A stretch of DNA of 22,713 nt from Bdellovibrionaceae bacterium UBA2316 (lineage in GTDB: Bacteria > Bdellovibrionota > Bdellovibrionia > Bdellovibrionales > Bdellovibrionaceae). Numbering within the stretch: position 1 is the first letter of the stretch; each line of letters opens with the position of its first letter. The translations under genes and the position numbers were made by a program. The notes beneath the pieces were generated by a model, which saw only the letters and a program-made list of their open reading frames with translations, made no database searches and was not told the DNA's origin. Positions 1 through 6,845 of this stretch are shown one piece after another. The stretch lies in NCBI GenBank assembly GCA_002345205.1, contig DDVI01000063.1, forward strand, positions 1 through 22,713, in the 5' to 3' direction.

Positions 1-1
1 A

Positions 2-73
2 GGGGCAGCGCCATCTAACCAGCAGGTAGTGAATAAAACTAAAGAAATTTTAGAACCCAATTTGATTGTCTAA
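2..73 (+). CDS. 3' end of an upstream gene (partial)
   Basis: The reading frame is open from the window edge and ends at TAA 71-73, giving about 23 residues that end in ...NKTKEILEPNLIV. The composition (Lys/Glu-rich helix, no rare residues) looks like the C-terminus of a real protein, but a stretch this short could be open by chance. The product cannot be identified. No clear terminator follows it before the regulatory region of the next operon. Confidence 0.35.
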   Translation, partial: GAAPSNQQVVNKTKEILEPNLIV

Positions 74-164
74 TTTATAGACGAATCACTTGACCTTTTG
101 GGAGTAACACCCCAGTCCCATTCTTTAAAATGTTAGACTTCGGTATTGATAAAATAAATAGGCC

Positions 165-180
165 TGGCGAATGTCCGCCA
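165..180. promoter_or_regulatory. Candidate enhancer/operator dyad, copy 1 (TGGCG-N6-CGCCA)
   Basis: The sequence TGGCGAATGTCCGCCA is a perfect 5+5 bp dyad with a 6-bp spacer. The same half-sites with the same spacer occur at 6121-6136 and 6193-6208. It lies about 180 bp upstream of the sigma-54-like candidate at 348-363, a typical distance for NtrC-family activator sites. The likely ligand is the response regulator encoded just downstream; that pairing is inferred. Confidence 0.6.
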
Positions 181-347
181 CCCCAAAGTATATCAATTTC
201 CCTTTTCTTTCAGGCGTTTATTTACTTCCATAGGTCCCTGGTGCATTTTGACCATGAATTTACTTCATTAAAAAATTCAAATTTCGGCTCAATAAAAACT
301 CAAGTCGAATAGATTAAGTTTCACACTTAATTTTGAATGAAAAGTCC

Positions 348-363
348 GGGCACCGTATTTGTA
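348..363 (+). promoter_or_regulatory. Possible sigma-54 promoter of the signalling operon
   Basis: GGGCAC-C-GTAT-TTGTA aligns with the consensus TGGCACG-N4-TTGCA: the -24 GGCAC is intact and the -12 element is TTGTA rather than TTGCA. Spacing between the two blocks is correct. Transcription would begin near 375, leaving a leader of about 27 bases that includes the Shine-Dalgarno. The imperfect -12 dinucleotide makes this tentative. Confidence 0.35.
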
Positions 364-401
364 TCAGTGTTTTCATGTGAATTTACGGAGGGGGTGCCGG
401 A

Positions 402-1793
402 ATGAAGCACAATATCCTTTTAGTCGATGATGATTTTGCCTTTAGAAAAGCGATGACCTCGTTTCTAGAAGACGAAGGGTTTTTCGTAAAAGCTGTTTCA
501 AATGGCGATGAAGCTATAGCCCTTGTTCGCCAAAAGCTGATTTCGTTTTCGTTGGCCCTGATTGACTACCACATGCCTGATATCAAAGGCCCAGCTGCCA
601 TAAAGCAACTCAAAGAGCATTGCCCTGGGCTCACAATTCTAGGCTTATCAGGTGATGACTCGGTTGACGCGCACAATGATTCGCTTGAATCAGGTGCCAT
701 GTTCTTTATCGAAAAAGATATCGGCGAGGCTAAACTCTTAAGTATATTGCATCGTGCTTGCCAAGAAGTTGAAAAACGCACAAAGCCACTGACTGTATCT
801 GGTCACAATGAAAATCAAAAATTAATTGAATCCGTTGGGATGGTCGGCGTTTCTGAAGCTATGGCCGAAGTCGCAAGACTCATCTTAAAATTCGGCCCCG
901 CGAATGATACCGTATTGATTCGGGGTGAAATGGGGACAGGAAAAGAAAAAGTAGCTCGCGCCATTCACAATGCCTCAATGCGAGCCAATCGACCATTTGT
1001 TCCGGTGAATCTTGCTAGTATTTCCTCAGGTGTTTTTGAAAGTGAACTTTTTGGCCATGAAAAGGGATCTTTTACTGGCGCTGCCAAAGATAGAATAGGA
1101 TATTTTGAAGCGGCCAATGGTGGAACACTCTTTCTAGATGAAATTGGAGAGCTGCCAAAACATTTACAAGCTAGCTTGCTTCGGGTTTTGCAGGAAAAAA
1201 CAATCATCCCAGTTGGATCTAACGAAACAAAGAAAGTCGATTTTAGGCTTGTTGCCGCGACAAATGCTCCCCTTGAAACCTTAATTGAAAAAAATCTCTT
1301 CAGAGAAGATTTGTTTTTCAGGCTCAATGTTCTGCCTATTCATATTAAACCACTACGGGAGCGACCTGAAGATATCCCAATTTTGGCACAGCACTTTCTG
1401 AATATGGTAAACCTAGAACAACGTCAGAACTTTGTATTACTTGAATCCTCGGTCAATCAACTTAAAAAACTAAACTGGCCTGGTAACGTAAGGGAGCTTG
1501 AACACTGTATTCGGTTTTTAGCAAACCTTTCAAATGGTCCTCATTTGGAGATTGAACTGCTGAAAGATCGCAAAGATCCAAATTTAACAACTAAGAAAAA
1601 AATCGATCTAGAAACTTTGAAATTTACTCAAATGGCCAAGGAAAAAAACATTGTCCTTAAAGCCATCGAAGAGAGTGGATCGATTTCGGCAGCATCGCGT
1701 CTGCTAAACATAAGTCGCAGCACTGTTCGAGAAAAAATGAAAAAATACGGAATTGAACTAAAACGAGAACTTTCACAAGGGGGAAAAGAATGA
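402..1793 (+). CDS. NtrC-family sigma-54-dependent response regulator
   Basis: This 463-residue protein has the three classic domains. The receiver domain (about 3-120) has acidic residues D10/D11, phospho-acceptor D55 (LIDYHMP), S83 and K105. The AAA+ domain (about 147-380) has Walker A GEMGTGKE (175-182), Walker B TLFLDE (242-247), arginine-finger region REDLFFR (301-307) and WPGNVRELE. The sigma-54-contact loop reads GSFTGA (222-227) instead of the usual GAFTGA. A Fis-type HTH occupies about 417-450. The family hydrolyses ATP to open sigma-54 promoters after phosphorylation by a kinase. The likely partner is the histidine kinase at the end of the same operon, and likely sites are the three TGGCG-N6-CGCCA dyads. 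The ATG at 402 is preceded by GGAGGGGG. The stop overlaps the next start (ATGA). Confidence 0.93.
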   Translation: MKHNILLVDDDFAFRKAMTSFLEDEGFFVKAVSNGDEAIALVRQKLISFSLALIDYHMPDIKGPAAIKQLKEHCPGLTILGLSGDDSVDAHNDSLESGAMFFIEKDIGEAKLLSILHRACQEVEKRTKPLTVSGHNENQKLIESVGMVGVSEAMAEVARLILKFGPANDTVLIRGEMGTGKEKVARAIHNASMRANRPFVPVNLASISSGVFESELFGHEKGSFTGAAKDRIGYFEAANGGTLFLDEIGELPKHLQASLLRVLQEKTIIPVGSNETKKVDFRLVAATNAPLETLIEKNLFREDLFFRLNVLPIHIKPLRERPEDIPILAQHFLNMVNLEQRQNFVLLESSVNQLKKLNWPGNVRELEHCIRFLANLSNGPHLEIELLKDRKDPNLTTKKKIDLETLKFTQMAKEKNIVLKAIEESGSISAASRLLNISRSTVREKMKKYGIELKRELSQGGKE

Positions 1794-2083
1794 AAAAAAC
1801 GACAATAATTATTTTAGCAAGCCTAATGGGGATAAGCGTTTCGAGCATGGCCAATGAAGCGCAAGCTAAAAAACTGACTCCACTTCAGCTCAAGCAAATT
1901 GCTTGGGCCATGAAAATACTTGGCGAAACAAAAGCGCTTGGTGTTTCTGAAAACCAATGTATCAGTTTCGATCAGGATATTTTGAGTTTACTAGAGGCTG
2001 AAGGACATATTCAAAATGGTGGCACTCAGCCGACGACGGTTTGTTTCGGCGGCGGACCTGGAGTCGGATCAGCAACGAAGTAG
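1790..2083 (+). CDS. Small secreted protein, candidate peptide signal or RiPP-like precursor
   Basis: I recognise no family for this 97-residue protein. It starts with a clear Sec signal peptide (MKK, then a hydrophobic core at 6-18), with possible cleavage after A21 (SMA|N) or A26 (AQA|K). The mature part is about 71-76 residues and contains only two cysteines, C57 and C85. It ends in a distinctive tail, GGTQPTTVCFGGGPGVGSATK read from residue 77 without its last residues in any known motif: Thr-Thr, Cys and Gly-rich. Its ATG overlaps the regulator stop by four bases, so translation is coupled. It sits directly before a peptide-binding protein and a YcaO enzyme, the place where a modified precursor would be expected. 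A Sec signal is unusual for a classical RiPP leader, and the two cysteines might instead form a disulfide. Confidence 0.75.
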   Translation: MKKTTIIILASLMGISVSSMANEAQAKKLTPLQLKQIAWAMKILGETKALGVSENQCISFDQDILSLLEAEGHIQNGGTQPTTVCFGGGPGVGSATK

Positions 2084-2090
2084 AATTTTT

Positions 2091-3629
2091 ATGACAATAA
2101 ATAAAATTAAAACTATTATTGTCTTATCGATTCTTGTAGCGCTCGGAGGAGCTGTTTCTATGAAATCAAATGACCATAACAAAACATTGAGAGTCGCATT
2201 TCCCGTGCGACTCAAATCAACAGCCTACGAGCCTACAAATATAAACTTTGATTACGAGTATATATTTTTAGAAAATGTATTCTCGCCGTTGGTTGAAATC
2301 TCAGCCAATGGCTCTGTAGAAAAAGGTGTGGCCGACAAAGTTGAATGGTTTGGCGATGAATTAAAACTGACAATCCGAGACAATTTAAAAACAAACTCTG
2401 GAAAATCAATTACCGCTGACGATGTGGTTTTTTCTTTAAAAAGATTGCTCGTTTTATCAGGTAATACTCATGGAAATTTTAAAGACATTGTTTGTCCAGG
2501 CGTCGATATCAAGTCAACTGATGAAAATTGTCCCGGCATCAGAAAAGATGGAAACTCAGTATTTTTAAATGCGAAAGGAAAAAAGTCATTTATCCTACCG
2601 ATGCTCGGAGCCATTGATTTTGCGGTTATTCCAAAATCTAGTGTCGATCCTGTTTCTCTTAAAATAATAGACTACAAAGAAACAAGTGGTCCCTATTCCG
2701 TTGATAGTGATGATGGAAATGGAAATATTCGTTTAATACAAAATCCGCATCATTATTTTTCAACAAGCGATGCTGCTAAAGAAGTGATTTTGGTTCCAAC
2801 GAGTGTAAAACCCGAAGAATCAAGTCTTACCGCCTTTAAGCAGGGAAAAGTCGATCATATTACTACAATTGATGCCACTAAGCCTGAAGAGATTATCAAT
2901 TTTGCACAGAATAGTTTAGATGCGGAGCTTTTGGTAACTATGAAGATTAGAACTCTCGTTTTAGTATTCACTCAAAAAGGTGAAAGCGAATTTAACGCTG
3001 CCGAACGTCGTTATATTGGCAAAAATATTAAAGCAGCATTTTCTAAAATATATAGCGGTGTCGTAGGCACGGAGCAAAGAGCTGAGTTTTTTCCGAATCT
3101 GAGTGAAGGTGGTTTGACCGTTGAACAGCAAAACCGTTTAAAAATCGAATTAGAAAAAGAACTTCAAGAGCCAAAGAAAGAAATTCGATTAGGCATCATC
3201 AGGCGTGGCTCACTGGATGAATGGGCAAATCCGATCAAAGAGTTGTTACCTCAAGTTAATGCATCAATGATTAGCTACATCCCCGATTTTAAAGCTGATC
3301 TTGCGCCTGATGAAACTCCGCATGCTTTTATTGGCTTTACGGACACAGGATTTATGGAAGATATTGGCCTAATTTCGTATTCACTAAATTCTGGTGTTTT
3401 GGGGCTTAACAAAACAGAGCGTGCGAAATGGCTCGCAAGCTATATGGCTATTGACGATAAAGAAACCCGTATCAAGAAACTTAAAGAACTTCACTTTGAG
3501 GCTTTAGCCAGACCAAGTGTTGTACCTCTGGTGGCACTTTCCTACACGGCACTCGTAAGAAAACCTTGGAAAATCGAATTATCTGAACTCTACGCAAATA
3601 ACCAGTTATGGCGCATAAAACTCCGTTAG
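2091..3629 (+). CDS. Periplasmic oligopeptide-binding protein (SBP_bac_5 family), stand-alone
   Basis: This 512-residue protein has the full length of extracellular solute-binding family 5. It has an N-terminal hydrophobic segment (about 8-22) that exports or anchors it; there is no lipobox cysteine. The hallmark stretch SITADDVVFSLKRLL lies near residues 106-120, preceded by ENVFSPLVEI and GVADKVEW, both usual in OppA/DppA relatives. Proteins of this family bind peptides in the periplasm. No ABC permease or ATPase gene is nearby, so transport would need outside partners; a sensing role as in pheromone-binding PrgZ/TraC proteins is plausible. I chose ATG 2091 because the hydrophobic segment starts there; the upstream extension to 2016 overlaps the previous gene out of frame. 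The Shine-Dalgarno is weak, so coupling to the upstream gene is likely. Confidence 0.82.
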   Translation: MTINKIKTIIVLSILVALGGAVSMKSNDHNKTLRVAFPVRLKSTAYEPTNINFDYEYIFLENVFSPLVEISANGSVEKGVADKVEWFGDELKLTIRDNLKTNSGKSITADDVVFSLKRLLVLSGNTHGNFKDIVCPGVDIKSTDENCPGIRKDGNSVFLNAKGKKSFILPMLGAIDFAVIPKSSVDPVSLKIIDYKETSGPYSVDSDDGNGNIRLIQNPHHYFSTSDAAKEVILVPTSVKPEESSLTAFKQGKVDHITTIDATKPEEIINFAQNSLDAELLVTMKIRTLVLVFTQKGESEFNAAERRYIGKNIKAAFSKIYSGVVGTEQRAEFFPNLSEGGLTVEQQNRLKIELEKELQEPKKEIRLGIIRRGSLDEWANPIKELLPQVNASMISYIPDFKADLAPDETPHAFIGFTDTGFMEDIGLISYSLNSGVLGLNKTERAKWLASYMAIDDKETRIKKLKELHFEALARPSVVPLVALSYTALVRKPWKIELSELYANNQLWRIKLR

Positions 3630-4423
3630 CCCAATGGCTCTATTTGAATAAATCTGAACTCCGTCCCGTTTTAACGGAGTTCAAAGGAACCGGAGAAATA
3701 TCTCCCGGTCTTTATGATTTTTCCACAAAAGTCGTATGGAATGATATTGCAATTGAAGGTCGCGGAGTTGATGAAGCCAGAGGCATCGCATTTGAAAAGT
3801 CCGTTGGAGAATGTATCGAAAGAATTATTTGCGTTGAAAAAAATATTAATTCTGTCGGTCTTGCCGTGTCGGGACCAGGACATTGCTCGCGGACTCATGC
3901 GAAAAATGAGTTGCTGGAGAGATTTTACTTAAATGAACATTTAACAAAAAAATTATTCTTTAAAAAAATCAAAGTTGAAAACCCTGTCGCTGAGCTATTT
4001 CTAAAAATAAATCAAAATTGCAAAGTTGAATATTTTCAGATGCAAACACCATTTCAATACTCAGGTGTTGTCTGCCGTATCTCAAAAGATGATAAGTCGG
4101 CATTTGGGTTTGCTCTTTCCGAGTCTTTGGAGGATTCACTAATACGGTCATTTTTAGAGGCAATTCCAAGTTTTGCGTGGTTAGCCGATACGACTGAAAA
4201 GAATACTTCGTTTAATGAATTGCCGTGGCAGATTTCAAAAGAATTTATATCAAAAATTTCTCCCTTATTAGATGGTAATTCAAAAAGCGAGTGCAAAATT
4301 AGCACTGAACCAGAAATTAATTTTGAGAGCATTGATTTATCCGGTATAACAATTTTGAAATCTCTTTCTGTAGAAGCCATTAGATGTACATTAATGGATC
4401 AAAAGGCGGAACTATGCACTTAG
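3608..4423 (+). CDS. Compact YcaO-type ATP-dependent peptide-modifying enzyme
   Basis: The 271-residue product shows the YcaO signature. GRGVDEARGIAFEKS...ECIER (51-72) carries the ExxER motif (E68, E71, R72). NSVGLAV...HAKNELLERF (81-106) matches the second nucleotide-binding helix (N100, E104). FGFALSESLEDSLIRSFLEA (166-185) matches the third, although the usual partner residue after E184 is not conserved. YcaO proteins use ATP to activate backbone amides, making azolines, thioamides or amidines in RiPPs. This one is shorter than typical family members (about 350-450) and lacks the Pro-rich C-terminus of azoline-forming types, so its reaction cannot be named. It overlaps the end of the peptide-binding gene by 22 bases. 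The obvious substrate candidate is the small secreted protein at 1790-2083, but Sec export and cytoplasmic modification would have to be ordered. Confidence 0.8.
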   Translation: MAHKTPLAQWLYLNKSELRPVLTEFKGTGEISPGLYDFSTKVVWNDIAIEGRGVDEARGIAFEKSVGECIERIICVEKNINSVGLAVSGPGHCSRTHAKNELLERFYLNEHLTKKLFFKKIKVENPVAELFLKINQNCKVEYFQMQTPFQYSGVVCRISKDDKSAFGFALSESLEDSLIRSFLEAIPSFAWLADTTEKNTSFNELPWQISKEFISKISPLLDGNSKSECKISTEPEINFESIDLSGITILKSLSVEAIRCTLMDQKAELCT

Positions 4424-5970
4424 TAACGCCAGCGGAACGAATTCGATCATTTGAAAAAAAGCAAATTTTAGTATCCTCGCTTGTGCTATTGATTTTTTTT
4501 GGATTGGCTTTAATTTCGAATACACTTTATATTCAATCAGTCGCCGATGATACCACTAAACTCATTTCTCGCTTCATCAAAATCGGTGATTTCCGTGAGG
4601 TTTCTTTAATTCTTCAGGACACAAGACTTTCAAAATTTAATAGTATTAGATACAAATCATCCGTCGAGGGACGTTCCTTTGTTTTGCCCCCTAGCTCTGA
4701 CATTGCTAAAAATAAAACATTCTGGAACATTGTTTCGTCTGATGAGTATTCGACACCTGTTACGAATGAACTCAGTGACGGTCTGAACGACGTTATTATT
4801 TATGAGTTTTCGCGCTTTAGATTTGTTCACTACGCTTTTTTTATTTGGCTTATTTTAAATTTAGTTTCAATTCCTCAAACTAGGTTTATGAAAAAGCGCC
4901 TTGTTGAGCAATTTCAAAACGATTTAGATTTGCAAAAGAAGATTGCTAAAAGTGAGATTGCCCATCAAGTCCGGCATAATTTACGAACTCCACTGGCTGC
5001 GCTTATGAGAATTCCTAACCGATTACCGGCTACGGTTGCGAAAGATAGAGATTTACTCAACGTAACTATAAACCAAATTAAAGACTTAGTTGCAAAACTT
5101 GATGATAAAAAATCAGAGGAATTGTCGAGCGAAACGTCTGAAAATCTTTATTCTACGTTGGTGCAAGCTAGGCATGAACTTGATTTATTCGTGCCTAAAG
5201 GAATCGAATTTCGGTTTGAAGTTGATGATATGATTTCATCATGCCTAGTGACCCACGTCCCCGTTGAGATGCGCTCGATTCTTGGCAATCTTGTTACAAA
5301 CTCAATTGAAGCAATGAGCGGAACAGGACGCATTAATGTTCGTTGCCGAGATCTGGGGGCTGAAATTGAGATTCTTGTTTCAGACTCAGGATGCGGTATC
5401 AATACGGACGTGCAGCCACATATTTTTGATAAAGATTTTTCTTTTGGTAAGAAAAATGGAACTGGAGTTGGGCTCTGGCACGCAAAAGAGTTTATTACTT
5501 CTTGGGATGGAACTATTAGTGTTCAATCAACGACGGGTCTGGGGACGGCACTAACTATTAAAATGCCAATCAAAGATCGCGAAACTTGGTATTTGCCAAG
5601 ACTCAAATTTGGATCAAATTCAAAGATCTTTGTGTTAGACGATCAGGAATCAGGACGTGCTCTATGGCAATTGAAATTTGATGACACAAAATTACTGGCG
5701 CAAACTACATTCATGAGTCAGGAAAGCGATTTGACGACCGCTATTCATGAAATAGAGGAATCGCCCCAGGAAAGCGTTTTACTATTTGATTACGACTTGG
5801 GTGGTGGCGATACGGGGCTTGATTGGCTTCAGAAAATGCCCAAAGCGGCGACCCGGTGTCTAGTGACGGGTCACTTTGATAACGAGATGGTTCGGGCGTC
5901 TTGCCTGGAATATGGCGTCTATTTGATACCCAAGAGCCAGATTGCAGACATTCCTTTGGTTGTGGTTTGA
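4414..5970 (+). CDS. Membrane hybrid sensor histidine kinase with C-terminal receiver domain
   Basis: The 518-residue product has TM1 at about 18-40, a periplasmic domain of about 95 residues, and TM2 at about 137-154. A dimerisation helix carries HNLRTPLAAL (H188 the likely phospho-acceptor; H184 an alternative). The HATPase domain shows N292-N296 (GNLVTNSIEAM), SDSGCGI (323-329) and GTGVGLW (349-355). A C-terminal receiver-like domain (about 403-515) has acidic D409/D410, D459 or D461 (LLFDYD) and K507. It lacks PAS or HAMP domains, so signal probably reaches it through the periplasmic loop, perhaps from the peptide-binding protein. ATG 4414 is preferred to 4384 because AAGGCGG lies a few bases upstream; it overlaps the YcaO stop. 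The end of the receiver domain may be affected by a frameshift (see findings). The likely partner is the regulator at 402. Confidence 0.9.
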   Translation: MHLVTPAERIRSFEKKQILVSSLVLLIFFGLALISNTLYIQSVADDTTKLISRFIKIGDFREVSLILQDTRLSKFNSIRYKSSVEGRSFVLPPSSDIAKNKTFWNIVSSDEYSTPVTNELSDGLNDVIIYEFSRFRFVHYAFFIWLILNLVSIPQTRFMKKRLVEQFQNDLDLQKKIAKSEIAHQVRHNLRTPLAALMRIPNRLPATVAKDRDLLNVTINQIKDLVAKLDDKKSEELSSETSENLYSTLVQARHELDLFVPKGIEFRFEVDDMISSCLVTHVPVEMRSILGNLVTNSIEAMSGTGRINVRCRDLGAEIEILVSDSGCGINTDVQPHIFDKDFSFGKKNGTGVGLWHAKEFITSWDGTISVQSTTGLGTALTIKMPIKDRETWYLPRLKFGSNSKIFVLDDQESGRALWQLKFDDTKLLAQTTFMSQESDLTTAIHEIEESPQESVLLFDYDLGGGDTGLDWLQKMPKAATRCLVTGHFDNEMVRASCLEYGVYLIPKSQIADIPLVVV

Positions 5971-6114
5971 GATATTGTATTGACTGATTCCCGCTGTAAA
6001 ACCGCAAGTCAATCCTCTACTAGATGCACTTAAAGAAGTTTCAAATCAAATTGAATCCGAATAGTTGAATTAAAAAAAAACTCACTGTCCGTCGAGACTG
6101 GCACAATTTCATTT

Positions 6115-6150
6115 CCGCCATGGCGGTCTCCCGCCAGTCTTTAATTTTTG
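6115..6150 (+). terminator. Possible rho-independent terminator of the signalling operon
   Basis: TGGCGG-TCTC-CCGCCA (6121-6136) forms a six-pair GC-rich hairpin, followed by GTCTTTAATTTTT. An overlapping alternative palindrome, CCGCCATGGCGG (6115-6126), and flanking arms AGACTGGC (6095-6102) and GCCAGTCT (6133-6140) offer competing folds. The hairpin coincides with dyad copy 2, so the same bases may serve as DNA operator and RNA terminator. Confidence 0.45.
6121..6136. promoter_or_regulatory. Candidate enhancer/operator dyad, copy 2 (TGGCG-N6-CGCCA)
   Basis: TGGCGGTCTCCCGCCA has exactly the half-sites and spacer of copies 1 and 3. It lies about 150 bp upstream of the sigma-54-like candidate at 6278-6292, in front of the T4SS operon. 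Confidence 0.55.
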
Positions 6151-6192
6151 ACTTAACCTATTAAATCTCCTTCAAATTCCAAAAATCAGGGG

Positions 6193-6208
6193 TGGCGACC
6201 AGTCGCCA
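6193..6208. promoter_or_regulatory. Candidate enhancer/operator dyad, copy 3 (TGGCG-N6-CGCCA)
   Basis: TGGCGACCAGTCGCCA is a perfect dyad and the most symmetric of the three (7+7 bp about a 2-bp centre). It lies 72 bp after copy 2, close to seven helical turns, so paired binding on one DNA face is possible. It is about 80 bp upstream of the sigma-54-like candidate. Confidence 0.6.
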
Positions 6209-6277
6209 GTGGCTGAGCTTTGCTCAATTCATTCAAATTTTAAAAATTCAAATTCTATTCAAACACTTACACCGCCT

Positions 6278-6313
6278 GGGCACATGCCAAGCCATAGATG
6301 CCTGCCTCTTGCA
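6278..6313 (+). promoter_or_regulatory. Possible sigma-54 promoter(s) of the T4SS operon
   Basis: Two imperfect candidates are visible. The first (6278-6292) is GGGCAC-A-TGCC-AAGC, with an intact -24 GGCAC and the GG/GC pair at the correct distance but a poor TT at -12. The second (6298-6313) has a perfect -12 TTGCA but a weak -24 (ATGCCTG). The first shares its GGGCAC with the candidate upstream of the regulator gene. Both would give a leader of 60-80 bases before the ATG at 6382. Confidence 0.3.
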
Positions 6314-6332
6314 TTCTATATATGTGAAAGGT

Positions 6333-6348
6333 CGTTCTCAGTTGAACG
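6333..6348. repeat. Inverted repeat in the T4SS operon leader
   Basis: CGTTC-TCAGTT-GAACG is a 5+5 bp dyad located between the presumed promoter and the Shine-Dalgarno at 6368. It could be a small operator or a leader hairpin. There is no second copy to support either role. Confidence 0.3.
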
Positions 6349-6381
6349 AACTCACTAACAAATAACTAAGGAGGTGCATTT

Positions 6382-6594
6382 ATGAATGCAAAAGAAAAAA
6401 CAAATACTACGAAAGATTCAGCGGCACTCGATTTCAGTCTGATCTCATTAGAAAAGGCTACGCCCATTAGCCTTTGGCAGAGGTTCAAAAAATATTTCTC
6501 TGTTCCAGAAGAGCTAACAGTTCGCGACTGGGAACGTCTTGAATCAAAACCATTTCGCAAGCGATGCGAAGAAAATCAATGGAGAAATTTCTAA
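6382..6594 (+). CDS. Small unknown protein at the head of the T4SS operon
   Basis: I do not recognise this 70-residue protein. It has no signal peptide or membrane segment. The first 20 residues are polar and probably disordered; the rest is charged and helical, with WQRFKKYF and RDWERLESKPFRKRCEENQW, rich in Trp/Arg/Lys and with one Cys. Its ATG follows a perfect AAGGAGGTG (6368-6376), among the strongest ribosome sites in the window, so high expression is expected. The stop overlaps the next ATG (TAATG). Its position before the pilin suggests a cytoplasmic regulator or accessory factor of transfer. Confidence 0.7.
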   Translation: MNAKEKTNTTKDSAALDFSLISLEKATPISLWQRFKKYFSVPEELTVRDWERLESKPFRKRCEENQWRNF

Positions 6595-6845
6595 TGTCTC
6601 GAACTCTAAAAGATAAACGCGATATTTATCGAACAGAACAAGAACTTGTCGTGCGAAGAAAACCAAGTCCGATGCTTAAACGCCGTTATTTAAATTTCAA
6701 ACAAACTGGTGCGCCTGTTGACGGTGAATCATGCCCCGAGTGTGGTGGGTTGACTGATTTTCAAAACGGATACTTAACCTGCTCTGAATGTGGATGGACA
6801 GAAGATGTCGTTGAGATGTTTGAAATGGAAAGGTTTTCAGCATGA
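6594..6845 (+). CDS. Small zinc-ribbon protein
   Basis: The 83-residue product carries two CxxC knuckles, CPECGGL and CSECGW, about 15 residues apart, forming a likely zinc ribbon, after a basic N-terminal half (TLKDKRDIYRTEQE, VVRRKPSPMLKRRY). Such proteins usually bind nucleic acid or act as small adaptors. The start at 6594 overlaps the previous stop and has GGAG at 6581-6584; an in-frame ATG at 6564 would lie inside the previous gene and is less likely. The stop overlaps the next start (ATGA). No named family is recognised. Confidence 0.75.
   Translation: MSRTLKDKRDIYRTEQELVVRRKPSPMLKRRYLNFKQTGAPVDGESCPECGGLTDFQNGYLTCSECGWTEDVVEMFEMERFSA

Larger units (their letters stand above)
74..401 (+). 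other. Non-coding regulatory region upstream of the signalling operon
   Basis: This 328-base stretch has no convincing gene. It holds a 16-bp dyad at 165-180 that recurs twice upstream of the T4SS operon, a sigma-54-like -24/-12 candidate at 348-363, and a strong purine-rich Shine-Dalgarno (GGAGGGGG, 387-394) before the ATG at 402. A 60-codon ORF at 130-312 is discounted because it covers the dyad, lacks a ribosome binding site and has unremarkable composition. Confidence 0.6.
5971..6381 (+). other. Regulatory intergenic region between signalling and T4SS operons
   Basis: This 411-base stretch has no gene. It holds a coding-like remnant (5990-6064), a nested set of palindromes (6095-6140) including dyad copy 2 and a possible terminator, dyad copy 3 (6193-6208), a small hairpin TGAGC-TTT-GCTCA (6214-6226), sigma-54-like promoter candidates (6278-6313), an inverted repeat CGTTC-N6-GAACG (6333-6348) in the presumed leader, and a perfect Shine-Dalgarno (6368-6376). 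Confidence 0.6.

Noticed and set aside
130..312. 60-codon open frame upstream of the response regulator
   Set aside because: No ribosome site, unremarkable composition, and it covers the dyad at 165-180. Treated as regulatory DNA.
965..1327. 120-codon minus-strand frame inside the regulator gene
   Set aside because: Shadow of the AAA+ domain, rich in Ser/Lys/Phe as expected from antisense reading.
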